From Primulina eburnea (Eukaryota; Streptophyta; Magnoliopsida; Lamiales; Gesneriaceae), in the NCBI RefSeq assembly GCF_022965805.1, contig NC_133104.1, positions 25,664,069-25,728,068 on the forward strand: DNA of 64,000 nt, given 5' to 3'. Under the pieces are notes generated by a model. That model worked only from the letters and a program-made list of their open reading frames with translations. It was not told where the DNA came from and made no database searches. How positions within the stretch are numbered: the first letter of the stretch is position 1; the number at the start of each line of letters is the position of its first letter. This document shows positions 23,028 to 35,570 of this stretch, piece by piece. A program made the translations under genes and the position numbers.

Positions 23028-25538
23028 TTTCTGCCCCTCTAAGATATGATTTCGTCCTCGAAATCACAGGTAATCACATCAGATAAAGAAGAAATGTATA
23101 ATAGAGGTTAATTCAGAAAACTCATTCTATAAAACCATTCTGAAATCTCAATCTCATCTAAAATACTGTCTCTCAAATAGTTTCTTTCAATGCTTTGCCA
23201 ACTTTACCGTATTTCCAACAGAAAAATAGTTTTCATTCTGAATTTTCATTCTTTCACACATCCCTGATTTCAATCTGGAGAAGAATTCAGGAAGTATAAT
23301 ATCATCACACTACTTAAGATCATTCTGGTAAAATCAATCGCAAATACTGGCTATACAGCATCCGTATATACCAATCGATAGCTCCTAACAACTCAATCGC
23401 GGCCGCAAATACCAACAATCATCGCCCGACGTTGGCATTTTCCATATCAATTTCCGAGCTATCTTCATTTGCTTCTGAATCAGTTTTATTTTCTCTATCA
23501 AATCTCTGATCCTATCAAATCCAATCTTAGGCATCACCGCAATATCATTCCCATACGAAGGAAATCTGTTGTCTCACTGTACAATACCTTGACTAAAGCT
23601 ATCTCGATACTCATCTAATAGCTATTATTTTACAATATTTCATAAGGTGACAAGACATCAGATAACTAGTGCTAAAATCCAGCACTACAGTTCCTGGATA
23701 TCCTCCAGTATCTAGATATTTCGCTCCGACTATTCGTCAATCTATAAACCATAGATAAAAAATAATGCTATATATTCTGCCCAAAAGTACAAAATCAACC
23801 CAAAATCATGGTATGACATAATCAACTCTGGCATTCAATACAATCCGACCCCTTTTCTGACATACCTCTCAGTCGTCTAGTCATATCTGTACGTCATCCT
23901 GTACAATATAACATATGTAGATTTGAACAATCGTTCAATCATAACCACATCCTGGTACATTCTTGGCAAGATTTCAGTAAATCTATCACCAGATCCATAG
24001 AATTGTACTCCTATTTCTATTCAGGAATCGATAATCTGTATAACCAATCTCTTGGTTTATATCTTCCTGACTTCATTTGTCAGCGATTTAGAAATTTCAA
24101 TCCAAATTCTGACATAACTGATTTCATTTGTTTACATAAAAACTGTCCGTTCGAATTATCACACATTTCCTGTTACCAGGATAATACTAAATCTACTATT
24201 GTGTGCATCTGAGAATACTTGTCATTTCAGATTCGAAATATCTGACACAAACAAATCAGCTAATTATATAAAATAAAACATTACCTACCTGGTATTCTGA
24301 TTGACACACTATTCTGATTATCGAAATCAAGTTCTGAACAGTCTGATCAAACTTCAGAACTGCTGTAATTTTCAAAATCAGCTCTGAGTCGTCTTGAACT
24401 GTATATAATCTCAACGGTTCATAACAATCGGTATCAAATACGGATTCAGAATAACAGCAATATCGGATCGGATTCAGAATACCAATCATTTATACTGATC
24501 TAGTAAACTCATAAAACGTAATTTCTGACATTTTTGAAGTTCTGCCATTTTCAATATCGTTTTCAGCCATTGATCATGGTCTCAACTGTGCTACAATCAA
24601 TCAGTATACTATCTTCAGATATCACAGACTCTGAATACAATCTGTTGTAATCAAGATTCATATCCGAACCATTATGTATACAACAATCTCAGTTCCCAGA
24701 ATATTCAATACAAATTTCAAGTGTTCGATTCAATCAATCATACGCTGCGCATGTATCAAAATATCATAGATAAAACGAGCATAAGGCCATTGGAAAACTT
24801 TTGAACACGGGATTTATCAACACATACGCAGAACTGAAGTATTTTACAGAGAAACACACAATCAGATGTAACTCTAACTCGCAGGCAGTAAATCTTCTAA
24901 CTGATATTTCAATTCTTTCAATTCAATCAGTCTCATTCTATACGGAATTCTAAAATTAAACCAGTACCTGGCATCGAATCAAGGCTGAAATCAGACAAAC
25001 CTGAAATCTCATCTGAAAAAACTATAGCAACTCTCCTGCTACTGATAAATCGGTCCCTGATAGGCTCAACTTCAGTAATCAACTGAATACATAAGGAATT
25101 ACTCCATTCCTTTCGATAATCATCGAATCATACATGATACGGATATCAAGGAATTCAAAATCGAGAATCCTTACCGTATATCATTCATTAATCGGCCATT
25201 GCAGGTCCGAATCTTACCATCTCATGGCAAGAATCTACACAACCCTGTACTTGTTCAATATATCAATATCAATCATGTAGTCATAATCAGACAACACAAG
25301 TACCACACAATCTAACTCAATTCCATTCTCATCTTACTGTAGTATATTGTATGTCATAGAATTTCCCTGATGTCAAAATCTCTCCCCAAAAGGTACAAAG
25401 ATCAATACTACAGTAATACAGACCCAATAGGTACAACATATATGAATGCAACTCAGTAAAAGATAATTTTAGGGAATGCATTAGAATATATCAATACGTA
25501 TGTAACATAATCATAAAATAACAGTACCTGTCACTATG
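23028..25538 (-). pseudogene. Decayed pol region of element C
   Basis: Only scraps of translation match the pol of F. Examples are an RNase H to integrase linker on the minus strand at 24489-24256 (P-L-R-L-Y-T-V-Q, then S-E-Y-Q-V), a motif near 24950 like the start of reverse transcriptase, and protease-like pieces near 25160-25400. Many indels and stops interrupt every frame. The region is 2.5 kb, against about 3.7 kb for the same part of F, so large deletions have occurred. The polypurine tract and GATTTCGAGGACGAAATC hairpin at 23028-23065 remain. No enzyme activity is possible. Confidence 0.75.
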
Positions 25539-26510
25539 TCATCGCGTGTATCCTGGGTCTGTTCCTCGATTACTACCACCAGATGATTCTGCTCCCTGAA
25601 ATCTTCGGGAACCTTTCTGTGGACATACTCTAGCAAAGTGTCCCTGCTGCTTACAGATATTGCACCTACTAGTCACTCCCTGGCATTGCTCCATGGGATG
25701 TCTCCCTCCGCAAGTCTTGCAATAAACTCCAGTATAACTCGAGCTAGAACCACTGGCGCTAGATGAACCACTCGGTCCGTTTCCCAACTTCTTAAACTGT
25801 TTCTTTCGAGCTTTCAATTGTTCTTGCTTTCCACCACTGCTGCTGCCAATCTCGATTCGGGAAGGTAGTTGTTGTGGTCTCGATGTTGGAAGAACATACG
25901 AAGCTCTTTTTTGTCCCATCAGAACTGTTTCTACTCTTTTGGCTCTGTTCAGGGTATCAGCAAAGTTAGTCGGTTATTTCACATTTACCAATGTACGTAT
26001 CTCCGGATTCAGTCCTTGGATAAACTGACCAGATATAGCTTCATCATTCCTAGCCACGTGAGGGGCAAAATGTAACAAGGTAAAGAACTGAGCCAAATAT
26101 TCATCAATATTTAACTGACCATGTCTTAAATTTGCAAACTCTGCACTTTTATCCTGTCTGTATGATACCGGGAAAAATCTTTGATAGAATTCAACTTTAA
26201 AAATTTTCCTCGTAATCGCTGGACCACGCTGTTCTAAGGCTTCTTTGGTTACCAGCCACCAACTCCTTGCGACTTCCCGTAACTGGTTCCCAATATGTTT
26301 AACTCTACAATCATCTGTGAAACCCAGAAATTCAAACAGCATTTCTATGTCTTCTAGCCAATTCTCACAGTCAACCTGCGTCTCAGTACCTCTCAGAATC
26401 GGCGGTTGAAATGACTGAAACTTCTTCATCATTGTTTCCATCAGAGTTTCTGACACATCCATCTGATCAGTCGAAGTACTACCTCGATCTGAAATTCTTC
26501 TAGGGGGTAT
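25539..26510 (-). pseudogene. Gag of element C, mostly open
   Basis: The start codon position 26508-26510 reads ATA where relatives have ATG. From there the frame is open through 26462 to 25974 with the gag domain (W-L-E-D-I-E, F-Y-Q-R-F-F-P-V-S-Y-R, F-I-Q-G-L-N-P-E-I). A break near 25974 leads to a second open part (25919-25539) with two intact zinc knuckles, C-K-T-C-G-G-R-H-x4-C and C-N-I-C-K-Q-Q-G-H-F-A-R-V-C. It is far better kept than the pol behind it. It would form particles and bind RNA if it were translated. Confidence 0.85.
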
Positions 26511-26835
26511 ATCTGATAATCACAGGTGTTAGTGGTAACATGAGACAAATCCGTCTCAATCCCAATTCCAATCAGCTTACCTCTGATCAAGAATTGGTTC
26601 CAATCCAATCTCAAATAATACACAATACCAAATCAACTCAGATATTCAGGTAACATGTATTTAAAAGCAGTAAAACATAATATCATGCTAGCATACACAA
26701 TGTAATTCAACATTTTAATAAATCACATGCTAGCACTCACATGCAAGGAAAGAAAATTCATTCTACCCCGCTCACTAGCTTCTATCTCAGTCTCAAGAAC
26801 CTACAGTTCTAGAACCTACTGTTCTGGAACCTAAT

Positions 26836-26847
26836 GCTCTGATACCA
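26836..26847 (-). promoter_or_regulatory. Primer binding site of C and leader
   Basis: Minus-strand TGGTATCAGAGC beside the LTR. The leader 26511-26835 includes a three-fold repeat of TTCTAGAACCTA-like words near 26800-26830 and nothing else I recognise. Confidence 0.88.
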
Positions 26848-26852
26848 CCTGT

Positions 26853-28966
26853 TGAGGGGACCCGGACGCTAATTCCAATTTTAATCATTCTTAGGAATTA
26901 ATCAATCAATTATTATAAACAGGGTCTAATTTTTTTTTAAATACAAAGCGTAAACGTAATGTAATTTACTTCAAATTACATATTAAACATAAACATACAA
27001 ATCGTGTATTATCTACAAGAACTCAACTAGGTTCAACTATATATTCGTGCTGAATCCTAAGTTGCTTTGGAGCCCGGATCTCCACGCTATCTAGTCCAGC
27101 ATCGTTCTCTTCATGACCCTAATCTTATCCCACCTGTTGCCATGCACACATACAAACAAGACAACAGCCAGATAACTCCGGTGAGAATTACATTCTCAGT
27201 ATAAATCATGTATACATGCAATAACATAATCAATGTAAACGCATATAACAAACATTCATTATATGTATCCAAATCAGATTATAATTTCATATCAAGAATA
27301 AATCCTATTCTAAACATGTACCATCATCAGGAACATAAATCGACATGTACCATATTCAAGAACATAACCAACATAAATCAATATGAACTGTCAATCGTAC
27401 TTGTGACTCCACGACTCAGACTAGACTCAATCCTAGTCTAGGGATCCCGATCGGAATAAGAACATACACCCACCTACACTCTCGATTGGGGTGGTGGTAT
27501 GTTCTTATTCACGGACTTTGGCTCTTTCCATATCGAATACCAATAATAGAAGAAACTCCGATTATATCCACTCCGATATAGCCAAACGTCCGGTGTCCTG
27601 ACCTATCCGTCACATACTTTGGCATTTTCACCAATACACTATCCTGCGACAAAGTGCAATGGGCCAGTGACGAGTCCTCACTATCTGGCTCTTCTGTCAC
27701 AAGATCAAATGTCTACGACTAGGCACATCCGCATTTGACCCAAGACATACATTGTCTATACATCCATAGACCAAAGATATCAATCACATTCAATTTACAA
27801 ATAACAATGCAATAAAATAAAGTATGTGATTTAGGGAAACTCGAGTCAAACCTCACTCGAGTTGTGCAATCCCAACTCAACATTAATTTATACCTTTATC
27901 TTCTCGGTCTGACGAAGACGAAGTCCCGAAATTAAATCTGTCCATATCCAATCTGAAATGACAATATCGGATAGAATATGTCAATAAACAGTTCAATTCA
28001 CGGCCTATTCTGATCAATACGCAAATGAAGACATAATCTGATCAATATCGAATCAAGATAAAATCTAATCCATATCGATGATATCCCGATAAAATTGAAG
28101 TCACTACTGAATCTGATCAATATCTACCCACTAATTTTCGACGGCATAATATTACTGTCTCAATAATCCTGTCAATCTCAATATCACAGACATAGTACCA
28201 GACTTGTAACCAGTATCAATATAACTCATAATCTCCATGATAATACAAATCTGATATCGAATCTCACTCATATCACTTCAGAAAATCATAACAATTATAT
28301 ATTCAGTCCGTTCTTCGATCTGATTTCAAATATACGATGTCTACTATATCAGAAACACCATACATGATTCCTATTCAATTATGACACTATTATAATTTCA
28401 AACGATATCTAAACGTAACAAAACTTACGTCCAGTTGTAGCTTGCGTCGATAGGAACTTAGTACTGAAGTCGGATTAGAAATCAGACGGACAGATATTTC
28501 ATAATCCGAATTCTAAACTCTCCAAGGCTTTCCCTCGGTTTCCTTTTTTTTTCTTCTGAAGGAAATTCGCATGCTTATATATATATATACATATGTTGCA
28601 TGATGCAAGGGCAGGTGGCTTATGTGCATGTTCTGCACGTTACGTGCATATGCGCTGGTAGTTCGAACCAGCATTTGTCTGCTCACGCATAGGCGCTGCT
28701 CAATTCCGCGCATATGCGCCAAACGTTCTGCCCATCACGCGCATGTACGCCATTTACGTTGCGCATATGCGCCGAAAGTTCTTCCCATCACGCGCATGTA
28801 TGAGCACCAGCTCGCGCCTGTGCACGCATGGCATCCTCTTCGCACATATTTCGCGTCCATTCTTGTCTTTCGTGGTCTAATCCGTTCCGTCTATAATCAT
28901 GTCAATTCACCAATAAATCATTTCAGATTAATCTCAGATTACGGTAATAAAATCTCGGGCCTTACA
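26853..28966 (-). repeat. 5' LTR of element C
   Basis: 2114 bases, with about 3% differences by eye from the other LTR in the first 400 bases. The TA tract is shorter (28576-28589), and the palindrome cluster at 28650-28850 has lost several CpGs. Confidence 0.88.
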
Positions 28967-28971
28967 TTATG

Positions 28972-30013
28972 TGTTGTTTAATGCATTGGGGACAATGCAT
29001 GACTTTAGTATGAGGGGGGTTTTGTTATTTGGTGTCAACAAAAAATTAAAAAATTAAAAAATTAGATGATGAAATTTGGCCAATGATGAATGTGAACTGA
29101 TGATAGACATACTCATTGATCTTCATTTTTCCGTAGTTTTAGACACCCCTGTTGTTGAAACATGAAATTTTTGCAAGAATGTTGAATATTTTTAAACACA
29201 TGTTGTAACTAGTGAATTGTGTGAATAGTAGGAAATTTTGAATTTTTGTGGGAAATTTGAGAAACATGAGGTGTCGGTTGAACTTGAGTGCATGTCTGTG
29301 AAATAAATTACTAACCAGTGGCACAATAATGAATTAGGCAATTTTTTTTTGTTATGGATTTGAATATGGAATACATAGTGAAAATTGTGCATTTAAAAAA
29401 AAGTTTCTTGTAAAAAGGAACTATTGAAAAAAGGAGATGTAAGGTGAGGGGGAGCCAAATAAAGGAATGCAATCCTATTCCTGGGCTAAAAAGTTGGAGA
29501 TGCAAGGAGACGAGGAATGTCAGATGAAAAATCTGACAAGTGCATAATGAAAATTAACTGCGTACTCCCAAGCTATTTAATCAATTGACATCACTCTAGA
29601 AATAATCTCCTGAATCCGAATGTGCAAATATGAAACCCTAATAAGTTGCGCTTACTGGTTGGTAATAAGTGGAAACTGATGCATGAGAGTGGACTTGCAC
29701 TAATATGTAGATCGAGTTATCTTGCAAATTTTGAGAATGAATCTACTGGAAATACATGAGACTGGAAACAACATTGCACTCACACACATTCACGTTCAAT
29801 GCAGAAAAAATTAGTGTGAAAATTTCAAGTGGTGTGCGATGACTTGTGATGAACGTGGATCGATGAAAAATATGCCAAAGATTTGTTGATGCATGAGTTG
29901 AGCAATGATATCATCATTTGAACTAGTTTTATTTTATTTTTATTCAATTTTATTTTTTTGTGTTTTGTAACCTATTTTGCTCGAGGACGAGCAAAATGTT
30001 AGTATGAGTGAGT
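28972..30013 (+). other. 3' untranslated region of element I with two polypurine tracts
   Basis: This continues element I after C. A first purine tract, TTAGTATGAGGGGGG, is at 29005-29019 and a second, GTTAGTATGAGTGAGT, sits at the LTR (29998-30013), preceded by the inverted repeat TTTGCTCGAGGACGAGCAAA. Between them there is no ORF of note. The stretch near 29450-29520 matches the same part of G (44640-44790), with conserved words such as AAAAGTTGGAGATG. Confidence 0.75.
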
Positions 30014-31370
30014 TGATATATGTGATTTTTACGTGTTTTTATTTCGTTATTCCGAGTCTGTTGTTACATTATTTTATCTGTATTTTATTCATTTATTTTA
30101 TAATTTATGTTTTTGAGTCATTTATTAATTATGTTGATTATTTTGTAGGAGAAATACCAAGAAGATGGACCTAAGACGAAAAAATAAATTTTAGGACAGA
30201 AGGTCTCATGCTCGAGCCAACAAAGATGATCGCTCGAGCGAGATTGGGACTGAAAAAAAAAGGAATCACTACGTATGGAAATCAAGTTGCTTAAGTGGGG
30301 CCCACATCAATTGAGATTTAATGGGAGACCATCAATTGTGACTTCGATTTTGACTAGGAAAGAAAATTAATATGGGGCCCGCCGCTTGGATTAATTGTGT
30401 GGAGGCTTTACGGGAAATTGATGGAAAGAAGTGGGCCACTGATTTTGGAATTTGAAATTGGGATGCACAAATTAAAAAGAAGGAAGAACAGATAAAAAAG
30501 ATGGGAGAGGAAGCACGCGCCGACTTGGTCTGGAGAGGAGAATGCGCGACGCACGAGGATAGAGCATCAGTGTAGCAAGCGCATATCAATTCAACCGGAA
30601 CAAAAACCCGACAGCGTTTTCTCTTTACTCTTTTATTGTACTTAGGATTTAGGGTATCCGACCCTGAAACCGTTGTTTGATTATTTAATTCTCGACTTTT
30701 TTGATTTATTCTTGATTATGCTATTATTTTACATTGAATTGTTAAAGCCTAGCTAACTTTAATAATATCTAATATTGTGGGTGAGTTCGAGAGAGTAACT
30801 TGCGATAGGAACGAGTAGCATAATCCATGGATCTACAATTTACATAGAGATATGAAGTTGGATACACGTTGGTAGTCATAGTCCAGTAGAGCGAATACTA
30901 GAGGATTTCACAGATCGACATGCAATTCACCGTTAGTAAATAATAAAAGAAATTTTAGTTTTTTTTCGTGTAGAATTAATTTAGCATAGCACGAGAGAGT
31001 ATGTTAATTGCTTAGGAAATCATGTCAAAAGCGTAAATCAGTGTAGAGATTAATTAATTAAATTAACGACGGGTAGGTGAACCGAGATCCTAACACTCGT
31101 TTATTTATTATTTTAGTTTATATATTTTTTAATGTGTTTGTTTCAATTTATTGTTCTAGTATTAATTTAGTTATTAATTAATTTGAGTGTCGTTTTAATT
31201 AATTACAGAATTTAATTTAAAGTAAATTTTTCTAATCAATCTCTGTGAGATCGATACTCGTACTCTTATACGTTTTACTATAACTTAACATCGTGAACTT
31301 GCGATTATTTCGAGCTTGGATTTTTATTTATTTTTATTGGAGATTCCACAATGCAAGTTTTGCTCGATCA
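30014..31370 (+). repeat. 3' LTR of element I
   Basis: 1357 bases, TGATATATGTGATTTTT to GCAAGTTTTGCTCGATCA. The motif pair at 30205-30243 reads GCTCGAGCC and GATCGCTCGAGCGAGA and so differs from the 5' copy at CpG positions. Confidence 0.88.
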
Positions 31371-32235
31371 ATAACTGTACAATCTCAATGTATCCTACAA
31401 TACAAATATCAAAATATATCAATCTCAACTCATAATCAATCGACAAACATAATCTGTTATCAAATCTGTATAATCTCAACCAAATCAACTCTGAAAAATC
31501 ATAAAAATTTTATACGGTATCTGTTCTTCAATTCGGTTTCGATTATACGATGTCTAATATATAAATCTAATATATAAAGAACACCATATATCAATCATAT
31601 TTGATTCCTTCAATATCATATTTTCAAATCATATCAAAACATAAGAAAACTTACGCCTCGTCGAAGCCTGTAACGAGAGGAATACGGTACTGAGCTCGGA
31701 TCGAAAATCATACGGTCGGATCATACAAATCACAATTATAGTCTTTGAAGGGAAATGAAGCTTTTCTTCTGAAACCTTTCTCGTTTCCTTCTTTCCTATG
31801 AGATAATGGAAGGCTTAATATATATATTGCATGATAATGTATGGGTGGCTTCATCTTGTTGCTGCACGTCTCGCGCATATGCGCGACCATCCTCGGCGCA
31901 TATCCGCGAGACATTTTGCTCGACGCGTGTCTTCTCGACAGCTCGCACATATGCACGTACCATCGCCGCGCATATGCGCGAGACCTACTGTCTCGGCTGC
32001 ACAGGCTCCCGTGTGCATATGTGCACACTCACTTCGCGCATATGCGCGAGGTTCTCTGCCCATCTCGCGCATATGCGTGCCTTCTGGTCACGCATATGCG
32101 CGAGGGGTTCTGTCCTCGCACATACCTCGTGTCTTTTTTCGTCTTTCCCATCTGTTTCTTCCCGGCTATAATTACATCAATTATTAATTAATCATTTCAG
32201 ATTACGGTAATGAAAATCTCGGGCATTACAAATAT

Positions 32236-33556
32236 GCAAGAAAATATATCAGTAATTGAAATGATTTGTAGATGATATTTGAACATTAAATAAATGCTAT
32301 GTAAATTTCCAGGCCAAAGGCTTTAATAGAATAATGAATATTAAATTTCTCAGCTGATAACTTACGGTTTTAGGCTCGATTAGTAATCCGAGTTGCTGGA
32401 GCAAGTCCTAAAATATATTATGTGTGATATTTATATGTTAGAATTTTTAAGTAATAGCTGATCATTTCCAGATTATTTTTTTGTTCAAAATTTAACCTTG
32501 TTTATTTTACTTTAGTTCGCAAAATTCATATTAGTTAGAATATATCTCTAAACATTACAAAAGTTGGCCAAAACGTCCGAAATATCACCAGGAAAGTTCT
32601 GCCACCGGAAAAACGGTAATTTTGGGTTTCCAGGGGCAAAATGATCATTTTGCACCCGGGTGAGATTTTGGTCCTGGCAGCGTCCTGAGCACAATCTTAT
32701 CATGTTTTTAAATGTTTATACATCATGGTCATAATTTTTATGGAATTACGATAAACACTTTCCAAGCTTGATTTAAAGAAAAAATTATGTATATGCATGT
32801 TTTTTATTTAAGTGGTGAATATGATGACATGTTTTGAAGGATGAGAGTTGGTTGCGACTAATACGATGACATGATGAAACGAAAGGTTGGGGCTCAGTGG
32901 ACCGGTAATTCTGTCGCTGATAACTCCGCCGTCGGGTACATAAGTTACACGTAGATGGATCCATCGAATGACATGATAATACGAAAGTCACAACTGACGA
33001 ACGAAATTCATATTAAGAAAATTAACACGTAAATGTTGATATGATGATACATGCTATGATTTTTATCGTGTTTTGACAGGCCACGATTATGCATATGATT
33101 TTACTGCAAACATGAAATGTATGTTGATTACAATATTTTTCAATGCTCCTTGTTACGTATATATATTAATTATAACGATATAGGTGTGTTGAGTCTTTAG
33201 ACTCACTAGGCATGTATGATGCAGGTCATCATGATTTTGAGGGGACTGGAGTTGCTGAACTCTGAGCCAACGGACCTGGTGGGCAACATGACCCGAGAAC
33301 CTCATGATATTCCGCACATTAACAATTTTATGTTATTGGGAGGATATGAGCATTTTTACGATGTTTTGTTTTACTGTTTGATGTTAGGATTTTTACTTGT
33401 TTTACTCCGCTATATTTTTATCGGTAATTACTTATGATTATTTTTAAATGATATTTTTAATAGGACTGAATGCATGCAATTTTTTTAAATGATTAATTTC
33501 AAAATGTGAACTTTAAAAAAAATATTTCCGCACTTTTAAAAGGGTAGACGTCACAT
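32236..33556 (+). repeat. LTR-like remnant K
   Basis: It is AT-rich and non-coding. It carries the palindrome GAGTCTTTAGACTC (33191-33204) followed by GATGCAGGT, as in LTR J on the other strand, and ends like an LTR with TTTTAAAAGGGTAGACGTCACA (33535-33556). No clear start or primer site is visible. It is the right flank of solo LTR S. Confidence 0.55.
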
Positions 33557-33819
33557 CTACCATTTTTCGATGATCACAAAACTTGGATATACAATCTATT
33601 TCAACTAACATATTTCTCCCCTTTTTTTATGAATCAAAAAATCATATTTTCAAAAACATTTTAAGCACAAAATTTTCTCCCCCTCAATATTTAAAAATAA
33701 TATTTCCATTCAAATTAAAACTTTTTCTCCCCATATATTTCTGAAATTTTGAAAATTATGAAAGAAGATGGATAACTAACTAGTTTTCACCATGACTCAT
33801 TTTCTGCCGCCTCACTTAA
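33557..33819. other. AT-rich spacer with repeated TTTCTCCCC words
   Basis: The words TTTCTCCCC, TTTTCTCCCCC and TTTTTCTCCCC recur at about 33613, 33671 and 33722 in AT-rich sequence. I do not recognise a gene. It resembles non-coding ends of other retrotransposons but this is not certain. Confidence 0.4.
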
Positions 33820-35293
33820 TGTAATGCCCGAGATTTTATTCTGTTAATCTGAGATTAGTGATTTTGAATTGATATGATTATGAAAGATCATTCCGAGACT
33901 TGATTAGAGTTAGCATGAAAAGATTCAATGTGGGAGGACAGTACCCCTCGCGCATATGCGCGACATGATGTGCGCATATGAGGGAGATGGGCAGAGGACC
34001 TCGCGCATATGTGCGAAGGGTGTGCGCGCATATGCGTGAGCTGTGCAGGAGATACTTGCGAAGTCCAGAGAACCTCGCGGATATGCACGGAGATGATGCA
34101 CCCATATGCGCGAGCTGCCGAGAAAATTACGTGTCGAGACAGTAGGTCTCACGCATATGCGCAGGGCTAGGGCGCGCATATACGCGAGGCATGCAGAATG
34201 AAAAATCGACACTTGGTTTCACCATGCAACTTGATATGTGTTGATTGAGATTTGTGTTGTTATCGATTATGAGTTGTGGGAATTGATATCTGTTGATTTG
34301 TATTGCTGGGTATACTGAGATTGTGCAGTTATGCCGTTGAAACAGAATTAGATTGAGTTTTTATTATATCCAGTATTGATTCTTGTAGTATATTGATATT
34401 GTACTCCTCGATAACGTCATTGCCAGATTAAGTATTGACAGACTTCGAATTCGAGACTTCGACTTCGTCAGATCGACGGAAAGAAAGGTATAAATCAATG
34501 TTAATCGGGAGATCGACTCGAGTCAGATTGGACATGAGTATCCCAAAAACCACATACTTTATTTACTGCATTGATATTTGCAATTCATGAGATTGATATG
34601 CTTAGTCTATTTATTTATAGCAAAACGTGTATTGAGTCATGGGCGGAGATCCCTAGTCATTGGCGGAGATGCCGAGTCTGTGCCGGATATGCCAAGACAT
34701 TAGATGATTGAATTATATCGATGTTGCTTAGGAGTAGATTGACTCCTATCGCTGAGATTCAATATATGGGACAATATCCAGGAACCGGGATCCCTAAATT
34801 AGAAATGAGTCGAATCGGAGATGACGAGTCAATAGTCGAGTTACAGTTTTATATCGATTCATGTCTTTCAGATTTTGATACATGTTTCTGATTTTTGTTT
34901 AATGCTTTTATATTTGTTATATGATTGCATGTACATATTGTTTATACTGGGATTATATTCTCACCAGATTTATCCGGCTGTTGTCGTGTTTGTATGTGTG
35001 AATGACAACAAGTGGGACAAGATCAGGGTCAAGAAGAGGATGAGAGAGGACAAGTTAGCGTGGAGATCCTGATCAGAAGTAGATAGGCTTCAAAACTTGA
35101 TATATAGTAGTTGAACCCTAGATGATTTTAATGTATTGAGTACAAGACATGTACTTATACTTTTGATATGTATATTAAATTGATTCCATTCCGTTTTGCA
35201 CTTATATTTAAAAAAAATTAGACATGTTTATCTTAATTGATTGAATTATTCCCAAGAACAATTAAGGAATGAATTAGCGTCCTGGTGCCCACA
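33820..35293 (+). repeat. 5' LTR of element D
   Basis: It starts TGTAATGCCCGAGATTTTA and ends GGTGCCCACA, 1474 bases, shorter than the LTRs of B and C. The CATATG motif cluster is at 33947-34190. No TA tract follows it, so the region with the likely TATA element appears deleted at about 34230. Confidence 0.85.
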
Positions 35294-35298
35294 GCAGG

Positions 35299-35310
35299 TG
35301 GTATCAGAGC
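35299..35310 (+). promoter_or_regulatory. Primer binding site of D and leader
   Basis: TGGTATCAGAGC, tRNA-iMet type, five bases after the LTR. The leader 35311-35570 contains no feature I can name. Confidence 0.9.
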
Positions 35311-35570
35311 AGTAGGTTCTAGAACTTTAGGTTCTTGAGGCTGAGATAAAAGCTAGTGAGCAAATTAAAATGAGTTTTCCTTCCTTGCTTTTGAATGCTA
35401 GCATGTGTTATTGCTTTACATAATACATGTTTACTTGATTATCTGATTTGATTGGTAATATGTATTATTGAGAATGAATCAGAACCGATTCTTGATCAGA
35501 GGTAAGATGATCAGAAGGGGACGGAGACAGATTTGTCAAATGTGATTGCTAACCCTTTTGATAATCAGAT

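Larger units (their letters stand above)
20861..28966 (-). mobile_element. Chromovirus C, full ends, decayed pol
   Basis: LTRs at 20861-23027 (3') and 26853-28966 (5') are flanked by TTATG at 20856-20860 and 28967-28971, a perfect target duplication. The internal region is only 3.8 kb. Gag is readable over long stretches, whereas the pol part is shortened and unreadable except in pieces. The start of the 5' LTR on the plus strand reads TGAGGGGA in place of TGTGGGGA. It lies inside element I. Confidence 0.88.
18117..31370 (+). mobile_element. Short Athila-like element I without pol
   Basis: The two LTRs are 18117-19470 and 30014-31370. The flanks ATAAT (18112-18116) and ATAAC (31371-31375) are a target duplication with one change. 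After removing element C, the internal region is only about 2.4 kb and contains a gag-like region plus a non-coding 3' part, with no protease, reverse transcriptase or integrase. That makes it non-autonomous. Its primer site, LTR ends and 3' untranslated region match element G. It lies within solo LTR S. Confidence 0.85.
7361..32230 (-). mobile_element. Solo LTR S, split into three pieces by nested insertions
   Basis: The pieces are 7361-8205, 17880-18116 and 31376-32230. Joined in order they form one chromovirus LTR of about 1.94 kb. It begins on the minus strand with TGTAATGCCCGAGATTTT (32230) and ends ...CGGGTGCCCACA (7361). The flanks are AATAT on both sides (7356-7360 and 32231-32235), a perfect 5-base target duplication, with no primer site or coding region attached. 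A solo LTR normally forms by recombination between the two LTRs of a full element. It carries degraded CGCGCATATGCGCG motifs at 31868-32120 and a short TA tract near 31819. The first cut is by element B and the second by element I. Confidence 0.88.

Noticed and set aside
30332..30589. Possible host gene on the minus strand
   Set aside because: It lies wholly inside the 3' LTR of element I, and the homologous part of the 5' LTR has no matching frame.
32785..33437. Small ORFs in K
   Set aside because: They are short, lack recognisable motifs and lie in AT-rich LTR-like DNA.
3938..33556. J and K as the two ends of one element around S
   Set aside because: They share a palindrome and a general layout but are on opposite strands, and K has no clear LTR start.
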